In this document: positions 13,797 through 22,828 of the stretch, piece by piece
Layout of the letters: each line of letters begins with the position of its first letter
Numbering within the stretch: position 1 is the stretch's first letter
NCBI GenBank assembly: GCA_051004815.1
Contig: JBPCJY010000068.1
Location: 1-37,639, forward strand
Source: JBBQXY01 sp051004815
GTDB lineage: Bacteria > Chloroflexota > Ktedonobacteria > Ktedonobacterales > Ktedonobacteraceae
DNA length: 37,639 nucleotides
Reading direction: 5' to 3'
Notes under the pieces: generated by a model
Seen by the model: the letters and a program-made list of their open reading frames with translations, nothing else
Told to the model about the DNA's origin: nothing
Database searches by the model: none
Program-made: the position numbers and the translations under genes

Positions 13797-15557
13797 ATGC
13801 TACATATGCTGCGCCGTATAATTTCTGTCGGCTGCCTGTTTATGCTGTTTGTGAGTGTGTTTGCCGTTGGAACTAGCATTACTGGTTATGCACATAGCTC
13901 TACGAAGAGCAAACAACTGCTAGCTCAGGCAGATTTTCTCACTGTTGATCCAAACTATATTTATGACCAACTGTATTACATGGCAACCAACTTTCAGCAT
14001 CGCGAAGCTGGTTATGATACTCATTTGCCGCCCAAGCTTAATGGACACGATGAATTCGCGAATTATTGGGCGCAAGAAATGAGCAGGGATTTAGTCGGTT
14101 TTGGAGCACAGGTGCGCCGTGACCCGTTTCATGTGGATGGTTGGCAAGGACGTTCCGCCACTGTTCCCGCGTTCAATGTAGAGGTCAGCGTGCCAGGGGC
14201 GGCACACGCTGAGCAGGTGGTGGTGATCGGTTGCCACTACGATGGAGAAGCTATCTCGACCCAATCGGCGAATGATGATGCCAGCGGGTGCGCTATCGAA
14301 CTCGGTATAGCCAAAGCTATGGGTGCATATTGGCGCAGTCACCATACCTATCCTGCACGTACACTACGCTTTGTGATCTTTGATGCCGAAGAACAAGGGC
14401 TGTATGGTTCGTTTCATTATGTAAATACAACAGTCAATGGCGACCTGCAAAATATCATGGCTATGTTTAACGAGGAGCAGAATGGCATTGCCTATCCACT
14501 GCGCTTCCTTGGGCAAATGTCCAATCCGATACTGCCATTTTATGTCGATATGACACCACTCGTGAATAACCAATTGTATTCCCACCAGGATGCGCTTTCG
14601 CAGGTGCAGATCAGCAGAATCAATCGCTTCCGCGCTCTCATGCAACAGGCGGTGCCTGCCGTTTTCCAGCAGTTTCAGACCATGGGATACAAGACGTTGC
14701 TCTATCATAGCGGCAATACGCAAGATGTCTCCCAGCCAATCTTCACCGCTGACCAACAAAAGAACATCCAATTGGAGGACGATACGTTAGGTAGTAGCGA
14801 CCAGGTACCTTTCACACTCGCGGGTATAGCATGCGCTACCCTCGTCGGAAATTCTTCGTATTACGAGAATAATCCGCCACCATGGTCCTACCCCTATGAC
14901 CAGAAGCAAGATACGATCCAACTGATGAATACCTTCGCCAATGGTAGTACCCAAAAGGCAACAGCCCTGACGCTCTCGTTGGGTTTGCCCGCGATGCTCA
15001 CTACCTGGATGCTCAACCAGCCCGATATCCTTGGCGCAACGGCGGCGAACACTGGCCCTATCGCGGCAGTGAGCGATATTGGACAGACATTGGTAGGGCA
15101 GAGCGTTGCATTGGATGCCTCAGCCTCTTATGTGCCAGGTAATACGGCTGTACCTTTGTCATACGCCTGGGATTTCGGAGATGGCTCTACCGCGAGCGGC
15201 GTCACAGTCAACCATACCTACCAGTTGCCGGGTACCTATACGTTAATGCTCACTGTGGCATCCAGCGCGAGCAAACTCCTCGTCAGCAAGGAGATCACTG
15301 TCGTCTCACAGGGTGTGCAATACCCTAATTCCTACTCAGCATTTCAAGCGAGTGGTGTACCACCTACCAATCCAGCAGTCGTCTTGCCAACACCTACTGA
15401 CGCAACGCCAGGTCAGGTGCATACCACTGCTAAGACCACAACAGCATCGAATCCGGCCAGCATCGTAGGTTTCCTGCTACTTATCGTTGTCAGCCTGGTC
15501 ATCATATTCCTGGTGGTGCGAGGAACGCGCCTGAAAAAGAAGAAAGAAGACGTTTGA
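13797..15557 (+). CDS. Secreted, membrane-anchored M28-family zinc peptidase with PKD domain
   Basis: A 586-residue exported protein. Residues 1-32 form a signal peptide (basic start, then a hydrophobic core ending at Y-A-H). Residues about 50-400 are an M28 aminopeptidase-like domain with zinc ligands and catalytic acids in order: H147 (G-C-H-Y-D-G), D160 (A-N-D-D-A-S-G) and E198-E199 (F-D-A-E-E-Q-G). A PKD domain follows at about 420-505 (Y-A-W-D-F-G-D-G-S, then H-T-Y and G-T-Y-T). A Thr/Pro-rich linker leads to a C-terminal transmembrane helix (about 555-577) and a Lys-rich end, so the peptidase probably stays anchored on the outer face of the membrane. AAGAGGAG lies eight bases before the ATG. 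The gene converges with the exporter gene, leaving 10 bp. The exact peptide substrate is unknown. Confidence 0.88.
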   Translation: MLHMLRRIISVGCLFMLFVSVFAVGTSITGYAHSSTKSKQLLAQADFLTVDPNYIYDQLYYMATNFQHREAGYDTHLPPKLNGHDEFANYWAQEMSRDLVGFGAQVRRDPFHVDGWQGRSATVPAFNVEVSVPGAAHAEQVVVIGCHYDGEAISTQSANDDASGCAIELGIAKAMGAYWRSHHTYPARTLRFVIFDAEEQGLYGSFHYVNTTVNGDLQNIMAMFNEEQNGIAYPLRFLGQMSNPILPFYVDMTPLVNNQLYSHQDALSQVQISRINRFRALMQQAVPAVFQQFQTMGYKTLLYHSGNTQDVSQPIFTADQQKNIQLEDDTLGSSDQVPFTLAGIACATLVGNSSYYENNPPPWSYPYDQKQDTIQLMNTFANGSTQKATALTLSLGLPAMLTTWMLNQPDILGATAANTGPIAAVSDIGQTLVGQSVALDASASYVPGNTAVPLSYAWDFGDGSTASGVTVNHTYQLPGTYTLMLTVASSASKLLVSKEITVVSQGVQYPNSYSAFQASGVPPTNPAVVLPTPTDATPGQVHTTAKTTTASNPASIVGFLLLIVVSLVIIFLVVRGTRLKKKKEDV

Positions 15558-15567
15558 GAGTACGCTC

Positions 15568-16404
15568 TTAAATCAACTTCCAGCCGGAAATGACCAGGAC
15601 AACAGCCAGCACAGGGCGCATATACTTCTCAGGTACGAATTTGCTCGCTCTACTGCCAATAAAGACACCTGGCAACGAACCGATCAGAAGGAGGCCAACA
15701 ATAGGCCAGTTAATGGTACCGGCTGTTAGGTATGCTATCAGGCCGGAAGCCAGCAACATGAAGGCCTGGAAAATGTCCGTACCCACTAATTCTTTGGCGG
15801 TCAAGCGAGGGAAGAGGAAGGCTAGAGAGACGATAATTAATGTGCCACTGCCGACAGAGGTTAAGCCAACCAGGAAGCCAACAATCGCGCCCACTGTGAT
15901 AGTGATGATCGGTCGATAGCGTTTCTCCCACAAGCCAGGGGTTGTTGTAGACGCAACCTCTTTACCATCATTCGTTAGCAATGTCTGCTTACGCGCCCCT
16001 AATTGCCGCTTTTCCAGAGAGCGCATAATAAAGGGCTTGATGACCAACAAGACCGCGACCAAAATAAGTGTGCAGCCAATGGCGGGCAAAATCACATTAT
16101 TGACGGCTGTACCATTGTGTTTACGAATGTACTGGACAAGTGTAACACTCAGGAAGGTTGCTGGAACACTTCCGCACGCCAGCCACAAAGCAACTTTGAA
16201 ATTTACGTTCTTCTGCCGAATATGCACGATTGAACCAACGGCTTTGGTGACGGTGGAGTACGCTATGTCGGTACCAACTGCCCAGACAGGAGGAACCCTA
16301 AAAATCAAGATCAAAATTGGAGCAAGAAGCGAACCCCCTCCCATCCCTGTAAGCCCTATAAGAATGCCGATCAGTAGGCCCACCAATGAATAGCGAAAAT
16401 CCAC
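15568..16404 (-). CDS. TauE/SafE (TSUP) family sulfite/organic anion exporter
   Basis: A 278-residue membrane protein with about eight transmembrane helices and the duplicated TSUP pattern: G-x-x-x-G-L-T-G-M-G-G-G-S-L near the start and V-G-L-T-S-V-G-S-G-T-L near the middle. Family members move sulfite, sulfoacetate, taurine-derived anions or other sulfur compounds across the membrane; the substrate is not decided here. I chose a GTG start at 16404 because AAAGGAG lies seven bases upstream and the protein then begins at the first membrane helix. An ATG at 16464 would add 20 polar residues and bury that site. Confidence 0.85.
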   Translation of the reverse strand: MDFRYSLVGLLIGILIGLTGMGGGSLLAPILILIFRVPPVWAVGTDIAYSTVTKAVGSIVHIRQKNVNFKVALWLACGSVPATFLSVTLVQYIRKHNGTAVNNVILPAIGCTLILVAVLLVIKPFIMRSLEKRQLGARKQTLLTNDGKEVASTTTPGLWEKRYRPIITITVGAIVGFLVGLTSVGSGTLIIVSLAFLFPRLTAKELVGTDIFQAFMLLASGLIAYLTAGTINWPIVGLLLIGSLPGVFIGSRASKFVPEKYMRPVLAVVLVISGWKLI

Positions 16405-16767
16405 GATATTGCTCCTTTCAAGAGAGGAACGAGGGTGAGAGCATGATCCAAATTGATCAAGCATGTAACTACAGTTTCATAACGCAACAATAACATATTT
16501 TTGTTATTCTTTCAAGGAATATTTTGTATTCGTAGTAGTTATAATTTATTGGTATTTATATGATGCTTAGCATAATGTTTTGTTATGCGTTTCATTCTAT
16601 TTCAGAATGTTACTTAATTTAGGTGGCTTAAGAGACACCTAAAGCATGGTGAGAGCGTGTATTCATAGGAGGGCAGGTGTTGGTGTGCGATCAGCTTGTC
16701 TTTCACGGCTTATGTAGTGATGATTTGAAAATAATGTGTGTTATGAATGATGAAGGAGGAAAATACG
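16405..16767. other. AT-rich intergenic region with small inverted repeats
   Basis: No gene is supported in this 360-bp stretch between divergent genes. It is markedly AT-rich (16490-16620). It holds AATAACA paired with TGTTATT around 16487-16507 and GCATAA paired with TTATGC at 16570-16588, arrangements that could be operators. Both divergent genes are probably controlled from here, but I cannot pick one clear promoter pair. Confidence 0.5.
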
Positions 16768-17670
16768 ATGCAACATACAACGCAACGTCCGGCGCAAGCT
16801 AGTGGGATGCTTACTATAGGTGGAGATCTCAAGGTCTATCGGTTGGGCTTTGGTTCCATGCGCCTCACTGGTAAAGGTATCTGGGGGCCTCCGGCGGACA
16901 AACAAGAAGCTATCGCCGTTTTGCACCGCGCACTTGAACTGGGTATCAACCTGATTGATACCGCTGATTCCTATGGGCCAGAGGTCAGCGAGTCGCTTAT
17001 TGCGGAAGCACTTTATCCTTATCCAAATGATCTGGTCATCGCGACCAAAGGGGGCCTACTACGCACTGGTCCAAACCAATGGCCGCAAGATGGACGCCCG
17101 CAACATTTACGTGAAGCCCTCGAAGGTAGTTTGCGCCGCCTGCGCCTCAACACTATCGACATCTATCAATTTCATCGCCCCGACCCTAAAGTCCCCTTGG
17201 AAGATTCTGTTGGTGAGATCGCGAAGATGAAGGCAGAAGGTAAGATTCGACATGTTGGGCTGTCGAACGTCACGATTGAGGAGTTGAAGATAGCACAGAA
17301 GATCGTACCGATTGTCACCATCCAGAACCATTATAACCTGGCACAGCGTCAGTCTGAGCGGATGTCAGTTCAACAGTCCGAAGAGATGATTGACCTGTGC
17401 GCACGCCAAGGGATCGGCTTTATCCCCTGGAGTCCTCTTTCCCTGGAAAAGTTTGCTGAACCTGGTGGAACATTGGCTCAGATTGCCCAAAGACACGGGG
17501 CGCAGCCCAATCAAATCGCCCTCGCGTGGCTCTTGCAACGTTCCCCTGCGATGCTGCCAATCCCTGGGACGTCCTCAGTCAAACACCTTGAAGAGAACGT
17601 GCTGGGTGCCACCATCAGGCTGTCTCAGGTAGAGTTTGACGCCATCGATCGCAGTAGTCACCAGGAATAA
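16768..17670 (+). CDS. Aldo/keto reductase
   Basis: A 300-residue NADPH-type aldo/keto reductase of the TIM-barrel superfamily. The catalytic tetrad is present: D64 (N-L-I-D-T-A), Y69, K94 (A-T-K-G-G) and H136 (Y-Q-F-H-R). The C-terminal cofactor-binding region has I-P-G-T-S-S-V-K-H-L-E-E-N. The family reduces aldehydes and ketones; this sequence resembles the general bacterial oxidoreductase group (AKR11/YajO-like), and the substrate is open. The start is ATG 16768 with AAGGAGG eight bases upstream, rather than ATG 16747. The 180 bp after the stop, up to the Uma2 gene, shows no gene. Confidence 0.92.
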   Translation: MQHTTQRPAQASGMLTIGGDLKVYRLGFGSMRLTGKGIWGPPADKQEAIAVLHRALELGINLIDTADSYGPEVSESLIAEALYPYPNDLVIATKGGLLRTGPNQWPQDGRPQHLREALEGSLRRLRLNTIDIYQFHRPDPKVPLEDSVGEIAKMKAEGKIRHVGLSNVTIEELKIAQKIVPIVTIQNHYNLAQRQSERMSVQQSEEMIDLCARQGIGFIPWSPLSLEKFAEPGGTLAQIAQRHGAQPNQIALAWLLQRSPAMLPIPGTSSVKHLEENVLGATIRLSQVEFDAIDRSSHQE

Positions 17671-17849
17671 ACCCAAATTACAGGGAAACCGTCGCACGAT
17701 TTTGTTTTCAGCGCGGTTTCCTTCCTCGTCTTCTCCTAAAGATGCCTCCTACAGATATAGATCAATGGCTATACTTCTCAGGAAGAGGATTTTTCCCAGA
17801 GATGGTATGATAATGCTAGAGATGTTAAACGTAAAGGAGGTACCTCACG

Positions 17850-18431
17850 ATGGTCGCAAACCCCCATCGTCGTTTGATGAGCGTGGAAGACTACCTGGAG
17901 CTTGACCGTCAGAGTCTGGATGTGCGCTATGAATACATCGATGGCATCGTGACGATGCTTGCTGGTGGAACGACGAACCACGCTCGTATCTGCGTCAACC
18001 TCATCAGCTTATTACATACCGCCTTGCGCGGCACACCATGCCAGGTGTTCACTTCGGATTTACGAGTGAGTGTTGCTCAGACTCGTTATGTCTATCCTGA
18101 TGCCTCTGTGAGTTGTGATCCGCAAGATCTAGAGGATCAGGGAGATATCCTCCACGCTCCCTGTGTGGTGTTTGAAGTACTTTCCCCTTCTACGGAAGCC
18201 TATGACCGGGGGAAAAAGTTTAGCTTCTATCGGGGGTGTCCTTCGCTGCAAGAATATGTCTTGATTAGCACACAGGAGCAAGCGGTAGATGTCTACCGGC
18301 GAGCGACGGATAATCTCTGGACACTGCACCCGTTCGGGCCAGGAGATGAGATACTCTTGAAAAGCATCAGCATGCGATTCCCTCGCGCCAGCGTCTACGA
18401 GCGCGTTCCTCTTCCAGAGGAAGGTGTTTAA
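17850..18431 (+). CDS. Uma2-family (DUF820) putative endonuclease
   Basis: A 193-residue Uma2/DUF820 protein, a PD-(D/E)XK nuclease-fold family greatly expanded in Cyanobacteria and Chloroflexota. Family features: M-S-V-E-D-Y-L-E-L near the start, the Y-E-Y-I-D-G-x-V strand, P-D-A-S-V, and the active-site-like V-F-E-V-L-S-P-S-T-E-x-Y-D-R-G-x-K-F motif near 109-127, where E and K are the expected catalytic residues. The biological role of the family is unresolved. AAAGGAGG lies about nine bases before the ATG. It is followed in 54 bp by the pyrophosphatase gene with no terminator between. Confidence 0.88.
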   Translation: MVANPHRRLMSVEDYLELDRQSLDVRYEYIDGIVTMLAGGTTNHARICVNLISLLHTALRGTPCQVFTSDLRVSVAQTRYVYPDASVSCDPQDLEDQGDILHAPCVVFEVLSPSTEAYDRGKKFSFYRGCPSLQEYVLISTQEQAVDVYRRATDNLWTLHPFGPGDEILLKSISMRFPRASVYERVPLPEEGV

Positions 18432-18485
18432 ATTGTGATGAGGGTTACATACAAAGCGTGAAGAACGCCCAAAAAGAGGTACATC

Positions 18486-20138
18486 ATGCCAAGACCAATT
18501 TATGTGATTGGGCATAAGAACTCGGATTTAGACTCCGTGGCGTCGGCTTATGCCTATGCACGCTTGCTACAAATACAAGGGGAGGAAGAGGCGATTGCCG
18601 CACGCAATGGCGACCTCAAGCCAGAAGTAAGCTTTGTCCTTGAACGGTATCAAGTGGAGCCACCAGAAGCCCGCGACGATGTGTATCTCCAGGTACGCGA
18701 TGTCATGCGCCGTGGGGTCATCAGTGCGCATATCGATCAATCTCTGCTGGAAGCGGGGCAGCTCCTACAGGAGCATAATCGTCGTTCGATGCCGGTCGTT
18801 GATGCAGAAAATAAAGTACAGGGCATTATTGCCAGCGAAGATTTCGCCAAACTCTTTTTTAACGATCTTGATCCGCGTGCGGTCAATCGCGTTCCCTTGA
18901 ACAGGGATAACCTTGTGCGTGTGCTTAAAGGACGTGTGCTGGTGGAAGGACGCCGCACACTGGGCAACCGTGTCATTGTGGGAGCCATGCAGGCTGAGAC
19001 GATGGCCGATTATGTTGAGAAGGGCTGCTTAGTAGTACTGGGGGACCGCGAGGATGCTCAGCTCAAGGCCATCGAAGCGGGTGCCGCGGCACTGGTGGTC
19101 ACTGGAGACCTGCTTTTATCGGCACGCACGCTGGCGATGGCACAGAAACAAGGCGTCATGGTCATCAGCACCGCTCACCATACCTTTACCGCTGTACGCC
19201 TGATTAACCTGAGTATCAGCACACAGGACATCATGAATCGCGAGTTTAATTACTGTCGGCCAGAGGATCAGATGAGCGAGGTGCAACGTACGCTGGCACG
19301 GCGGCGCTCTATGCCCGTGGTGGATGGTGAAGGCAAATTAGTGGGTTATCTCTCACGTACCGATCTGCTGAATGCCCGTCCCAAACGGGTGGTATTGGTA
19401 GACCACAACGAGCATTCGCAGGCCGTTGATGGTATTGAAGAGGCGGAGTTGCTGGGTATCATCGACCATCATCGCATTGCTGATGTCCATACCAACAAGC
19501 CTATCATGTTCCGCGCCGATCCAGTTGGCTGTACAGGCACAATTATCGTTGGTCTCTACCACGAAGCAGGCGTAGATATTCCGCATGACGTGGCAGGACT
19601 ATTGCTGGCAGGGCTGCTTTATGACACGCTTATCCTGCGTTCTCCCACTTGCACCAGCCGCGACGAACGCGTAGCCGCCGAACTGGCGCAGATCACCGGT
19701 GAAGATATCGAGCAATACGGCCAAGAAATTTTTACCGCCGCCGCAGCCGATCTCAATGGTCGTTCCGCCGAGACGTTAATTACTGCCGACTTCAAAGAAT
19801 TTACCGTGAATGACGCCAAGTTCGCGATTGGCACGGTAGAAACAGCCAGCCCCGCGTCCATCGAGAAACGCTCGGCGGAATTGCTGAACACGATGCAGCA
19901 CCTCTCACAAGAACGCGGCTATACCTCATTGCTCTTTATGATTGTTGATATCATTAACATGCGTTGCCACTTATTAGTTTATGGCGGAGAACAGGCTGTT
20001 GCCGAAGTCCTGGGCGCACGGCTAGAGGAAGATGGACATTCCGTCGTGGTGGAAGAACTGGTCTCGCGTAAAAAGCAACTGGTTCCGTTGCTGGGCCGCA
20101 TTTATTCCGCAATGTCTGGAAAGACCGGTGCATTGTAA
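18486..20138 (+). CDS. Mn-dependent inorganic pyrophosphatase with CBS and DRTGG domains
   Basis: A 550-residue family II (DHH-type) soluble pyrophosphatase that hydrolyses PPi to phosphate. The metal-binding start G-H10-K-N-S-D14-L-D16-S is intact and the D327-H328-H329 motif marks the rest of the DHH active site. Between them (about 70-300) lie a CBS domain, a DRTGG domain and a second CBS domain, the architecture of nucleotide-regulated CBS-PPases, where AMP/ADP inhibit and ATP or diadenosine polyphosphates activate. The DHHA2 domain ends the protein. Its neighbour is the proton-pumping pyrophosphatase hppA, which has its own promoter, so the two PPi sinks can be balanced. Confidence 0.92.
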   Translation: MPRPIYVIGHKNSDLDSVASAYAYARLLQIQGEEEAIAARNGDLKPEVSFVLERYQVEPPEARDDVYLQVRDVMRRGVISAHIDQSLLEAGQLLQEHNRRSMPVVDAENKVQGIIASEDFAKLFFNDLDPRAVNRVPLNRDNLVRVLKGRVLVEGRRTLGNRVIVGAMQAETMADYVEKGCLVVLGDREDAQLKAIEAGAAALVVTGDLLLSARTLAMAQKQGVMVISTAHHTFTAVRLINLSISTQDIMNREFNYCRPEDQMSEVQRTLARRRSMPVVDGEGKLVGYLSRTDLLNARPKRVVLVDHNEHSQAVDGIEEAELLGIIDHHRIADVHTNKPIMFRADPVGCTGTIIVGLYHEAGVDIPHDVAGLLLAGLLYDTLILRSPTCTSRDERVAAELAQITGEDIEQYGQEIFTAAAADLNGRSAETLITADFKEFTVNDAKFAIGTVETASPASIEKRSAELLNTMQHLSQERGYTSLLFMIVDIINMRCHLLVYGGEQAVAEVLGARLEEDGHSVVVEELVSRKKQLVPLLGRIYSAMSGKTGAL

Positions 20139-20212
20139 CATCTGTTCGTTTCGACAGGATATTTTTCGATAGCACTGGTTCTTTTTGCATGGTGATTCAC
20201 CGCCCAATATAC

Positions 20213-20241
20213 TTGTCATAGGACAAACACTATGTTAAACT
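20213..20241 (+). promoter_or_regulatory. Sigma70-type promoter of hppA
   Basis: TTGTCA (20213-20218) and TAAACT (20236-20241) are separated by 17 bp. This lies 75 bp after the soluble pyrophosphatase stop and about 135 bp before the hppA GTG start, giving a leader of roughly 130 nt in which I see no known riboswitch fold. Confidence 0.6.
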
Positions 20242-20376
20242 AGAACACGACTCGAATGCCTCTTCAGAGGAACTGGTACTTTTTTCTGTGCTCAATCTCA
20301 TCAAGCTACCAGCGTACTGGCGGTCAAAGTTGACACGCCTATCTTCTCTTGTGCCTTAAGGAGGGCGTTTTCTATC

Positions 20377-22707
20377 GTGAGTAACTATATCTGGGTACCT
20401 ATCATTGTAGGACTCCTCGCGGTTGCATTCGCAGCCTATCTCGCGAGGTTTGTCCTGAGCAAAGACACTGGCACACCTGCTATGCAAAAAGTAGCCAACG
20501 CTATTTTTGCTGGCGCAATGGCCTTCCTCAATCGACAGTATCGGACCATTGCTATTCTCGCAGTATTTGCCGCTATCATCGTCGGCGTAGTCCTTGCGCT
20601 GCTCGGCCAGGGCGATCAGGCGGCCAGGTTTAGCCTGGCCTGGCACACCGCAGTAGCCTTCTTAATTGGCGCAATCTGCTCTGGTGTTTCAGGTTTTATT
20701 GGCATGTACGTTGCCGTGCGGTCGAACAGTCGCACGGCCAGTGCGGCTACCCGTAGCCTTGGTGAAGCCTTGATGGTTTCCTTGCGCGGTGGTGCTGTCT
20801 CTGGTTTCCTCGTGGTCTCCCTCTCTCTGTTGGGTGTCACGCTGGTCTTCACCTCTTTTGGTGGACTGACCAATCCGGCATTGGCTCCTTCGCTCATCGT
20901 GGGCTTCGGTTTTGGTGCCAGTTTTGTCGCCCTGTTCGCACAGCTCGGCGGTGGTATTTATACCAAAGCTGCCGACGTTGGTGCTGACCTGGTCGGTAAA
21001 GTAGAAGCTAATATTCCTGAAGATGACCCGCGTAACCCCGCCGTTATCGCCGACCTCGTAGGCGACAACGTTGGTGACTGTGCCGGTCGTGGTGCTGACC
21101 TCTTCGAGTCAACCGCTGCCGAAAATATCGGTGCGATGATCCTGGGTGTGGCCCTCTATAGCGCAACCAACAATATTGGCTGGATTCTCTTCCCGCTGGT
21201 GGTACGTGCCTTTGGTCTGATCGCCTCGGCTATCGGCCTGCTTTACGTTCGTCCATCAGTAGTCGTCGAACCCGATAAGGCTGCTGGTCGCGACCCAGGC
21301 GAAATTGCCATGAGGCAATTGAGTATTGGCTACCTGATTACTTGCGCCCTCTCTATCGTCGGCGTATTTCTGGGTAGCTATCTACTTTTAAATGGTAACA
21401 ATGTCACCGGCAATGGCGGCATTCCTGCTTGGGTCTGGTTTGGCCTGGCAGGTACTGTTGGTATCCTCCTCAGCATCGCCTTTGTCTACATTACCGAGTA
21501 CTACACGGCTGGTACGTGGCGTCCTGTGCGCGAAATCGCTGCCGCGACACTTACCGGTTCCGCCACGACAATTATCACCGGTATCGCCGTTGGCTTTGAA
21601 TGCGTCGCGCTGCCGGTATTGGCGATCTGTGCCGCACTAGGCTTATCATTCTTCCTGGGCAGTCAGGTACACATTACTCTTTCGGCCTCGATCAATCCTG
21701 GCACCATCAATGTCGGTGGTATTTTTGGAACCGCGGTCGCCACCATGGGTATGTTGATGAGCTGTGCCTACGTCCTCGCCATGGACACCTTCGGCCCCAT
21801 TACAGACAACGCTGGGGGTATCACCGAGATGGGTGGTCAGGCCGAATCAGTCCGTGATATCACCGATGCCCTTGACGGTGTAGGTAACACCACCAAGGCT
21901 CTTACTAAAGGCTATGGTATCGGCTCCGCAGCCCTGGCTGCTTTCCTGCTCTTCAGTGCTTACTTGGATGTGCTCTACGGCTTCAAGTATACGTCGGAAT
22001 GCGCACAAGCAGGAGTGAACTGCAAAGTAGCAGCGTCCGCAGCAGCGGCCGCAGCGAGAGCATCAGTAGTCTACCGTGTCGATCTCGCGGACATCTCGGT
22101 CTTCATCGCAGCACTGCTCGGTATCACACTTATCTTCTTCTTCAGTGCGCTGGCTATTCGCGCCGTAGGTGCCGCCGCCAAGCGTATGATCGAAGAGGTA
22201 CGCCGTCAGTTCCGCGACAATCCCAAGATTATGGCGGAGAATCCCGCTGACCGCGTTGATCCTGACTACGCTCGCTGTGTAGATATCAGTACTCGTGGTG
22301 CCTTGAGAGCCATGATCCTCCCTGGTGTCGTCGCCGTATTGACCCCCATTGCCGTTGGTGCCATTCTTGGCCCACAGGCCGAGGCTGGTATGCTGATGGT
22401 TGGTACCATGGGCGGTATCGTCCTCGCCCTCTTCCTCAACAACGGTGGTGGCGCGTGGGACAATGCCAAGAAGTACATCGAGGCCGGCTATCTGCGCGTG
22501 AATGCAGAGGGTGAGATGGTTGACCGTCACGATTTGACCGGTACGGTGCTCGGCAAAAAGAGTGAGCCGCACAAGGCCAGTGTCGTTGGCGATACCGTCG
22601 GTGATCCCTTCAAGGATACCGCTGGTCCGTCGCTTCACGTTTTGATCAAATTGCTCAGCACCATCACCCTGGTGTTGGCTCCTTTGTACGTCTTCCTGCA
22701 CCCCTAA
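20377..22707 (+). CDS. hppA: Membrane-bound proton-translocating pyrophosphatase
   Basis: A 776-residue integral membrane enzyme (EC 7.1.3.1) with about 16 transmembrane helices that couples PPi hydrolysis to ion pumping. The active-site loop G-G-G-I-Y-T-K-A-A-D-V-G-A-D-L-V-G-K, the D-N-V-G-D-C-A-G-R-G-A-D-L-F-E segment near 227-250, and the C-terminal G-D-T-V-G-D-P-F-K-D-T segment are all complete. At the K+-dependence position the sequence reads G-N-T-T-K507-A; Lys here is typical of K+-independent proton pumps, Ala of K+-dependent ones. The start is GTG with AAGGAGGG ten bases upstream. A strong terminator follows. Confidence 0.96.
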   Translation: MSNYIWVPIIVGLLAVAFAAYLARFVLSKDTGTPAMQKVANAIFAGAMAFLNRQYRTIAILAVFAAIIVGVVLALLGQGDQAARFSLAWHTAVAFLIGAICSGVSGFIGMYVAVRSNSRTASAATRSLGEALMVSLRGGAVSGFLVVSLSLLGVTLVFTSFGGLTNPALAPSLIVGFGFGASFVALFAQLGGGIYTKAADVGADLVGKVEANIPEDDPRNPAVIADLVGDNVGDCAGRGADLFESTAAENIGAMILGVALYSATNNIGWILFPLVVRAFGLIASAIGLLYVRPSVVVEPDKAAGRDPGEIAMRQLSIGYLITCALSIVGVFLGSYLLLNGNNVTGNGGIPAWVWFGLAGTVGILLSIAFVYITEYYTAGTWRPVREIAAATLTGSATTIITGIAVGFECVALPVLAICAALGLSFFLGSQVHITLSASINPGTINVGGIFGTAVATMGMLMSCAYVLAMDTFGPITDNAGGITEMGGQAESVRDITDALDGVGNTTKALTKGYGIGSAALAAFLLFSAYLDVLYGFKYTSECAQAGVNCKVAASAAAAAARASVVYRVDLADISVFIAALLGITLIFFFSALAIRAVGAAAKRMIEEVRRQFRDNPKIMAENPADRVDPDYARCVDISTRGALRAMILPGVVAVLTPIAVGAILGPQAEAGMLMVGTMGGIVLALFLNNGGGAWDNAKKYIEAGYLRVNAEGEMVDRHDLTGTVLGKKSEPHKASVVGDTVGDPFKDTAGPSLHVLIKLLSTITLVLAPLYVFLHP

Positions 22708-22726
22708 TCTCCAGGTCGGGAAAGTG

Positions 22727-22764
22727 AAAAGCCAGGGCATCTTTTCTGATGCCCTGGCTTTTTT
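22727..22764 (+). terminator. Intrinsic terminator of hppA
   Basis: An 11-bp perfect stem GCCAGGGCATC (22731-22741) with 22748-22758, 6-nt loop, preceded by AAAA and followed by TTTTTT. It lies 20 bp after the stop codon. Confidence 0.95.
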
Positions 22765-22779
22765 CTTCACCTGAACTGA

Positions 22780-22785
22780 TATAAT
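22780..22785 (+). promoter_or_regulatory. Consensus -10 box for the phospholipase D-like gene
   Basis: A perfect TATAAT lies 44 bp before the start codon of the next gene. The -35 region falls in the terminator T-tract (CTTTTT) and is weak, so this promoter may need help. Confidence 0.5.
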
Positions 22786-22828
22786 CACAGCAGAGATATG
22801 TTCTTTAAAACTCGCAATAGGAGGACTT

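Noticed and set aside
22063..22788. Open frame of about 240 codons antisense to the 3' end of hppA
   Set aside because: It runs across the hppA terminator, has unusual composition and mirrors the codon bias of hppA; a shadow frame.
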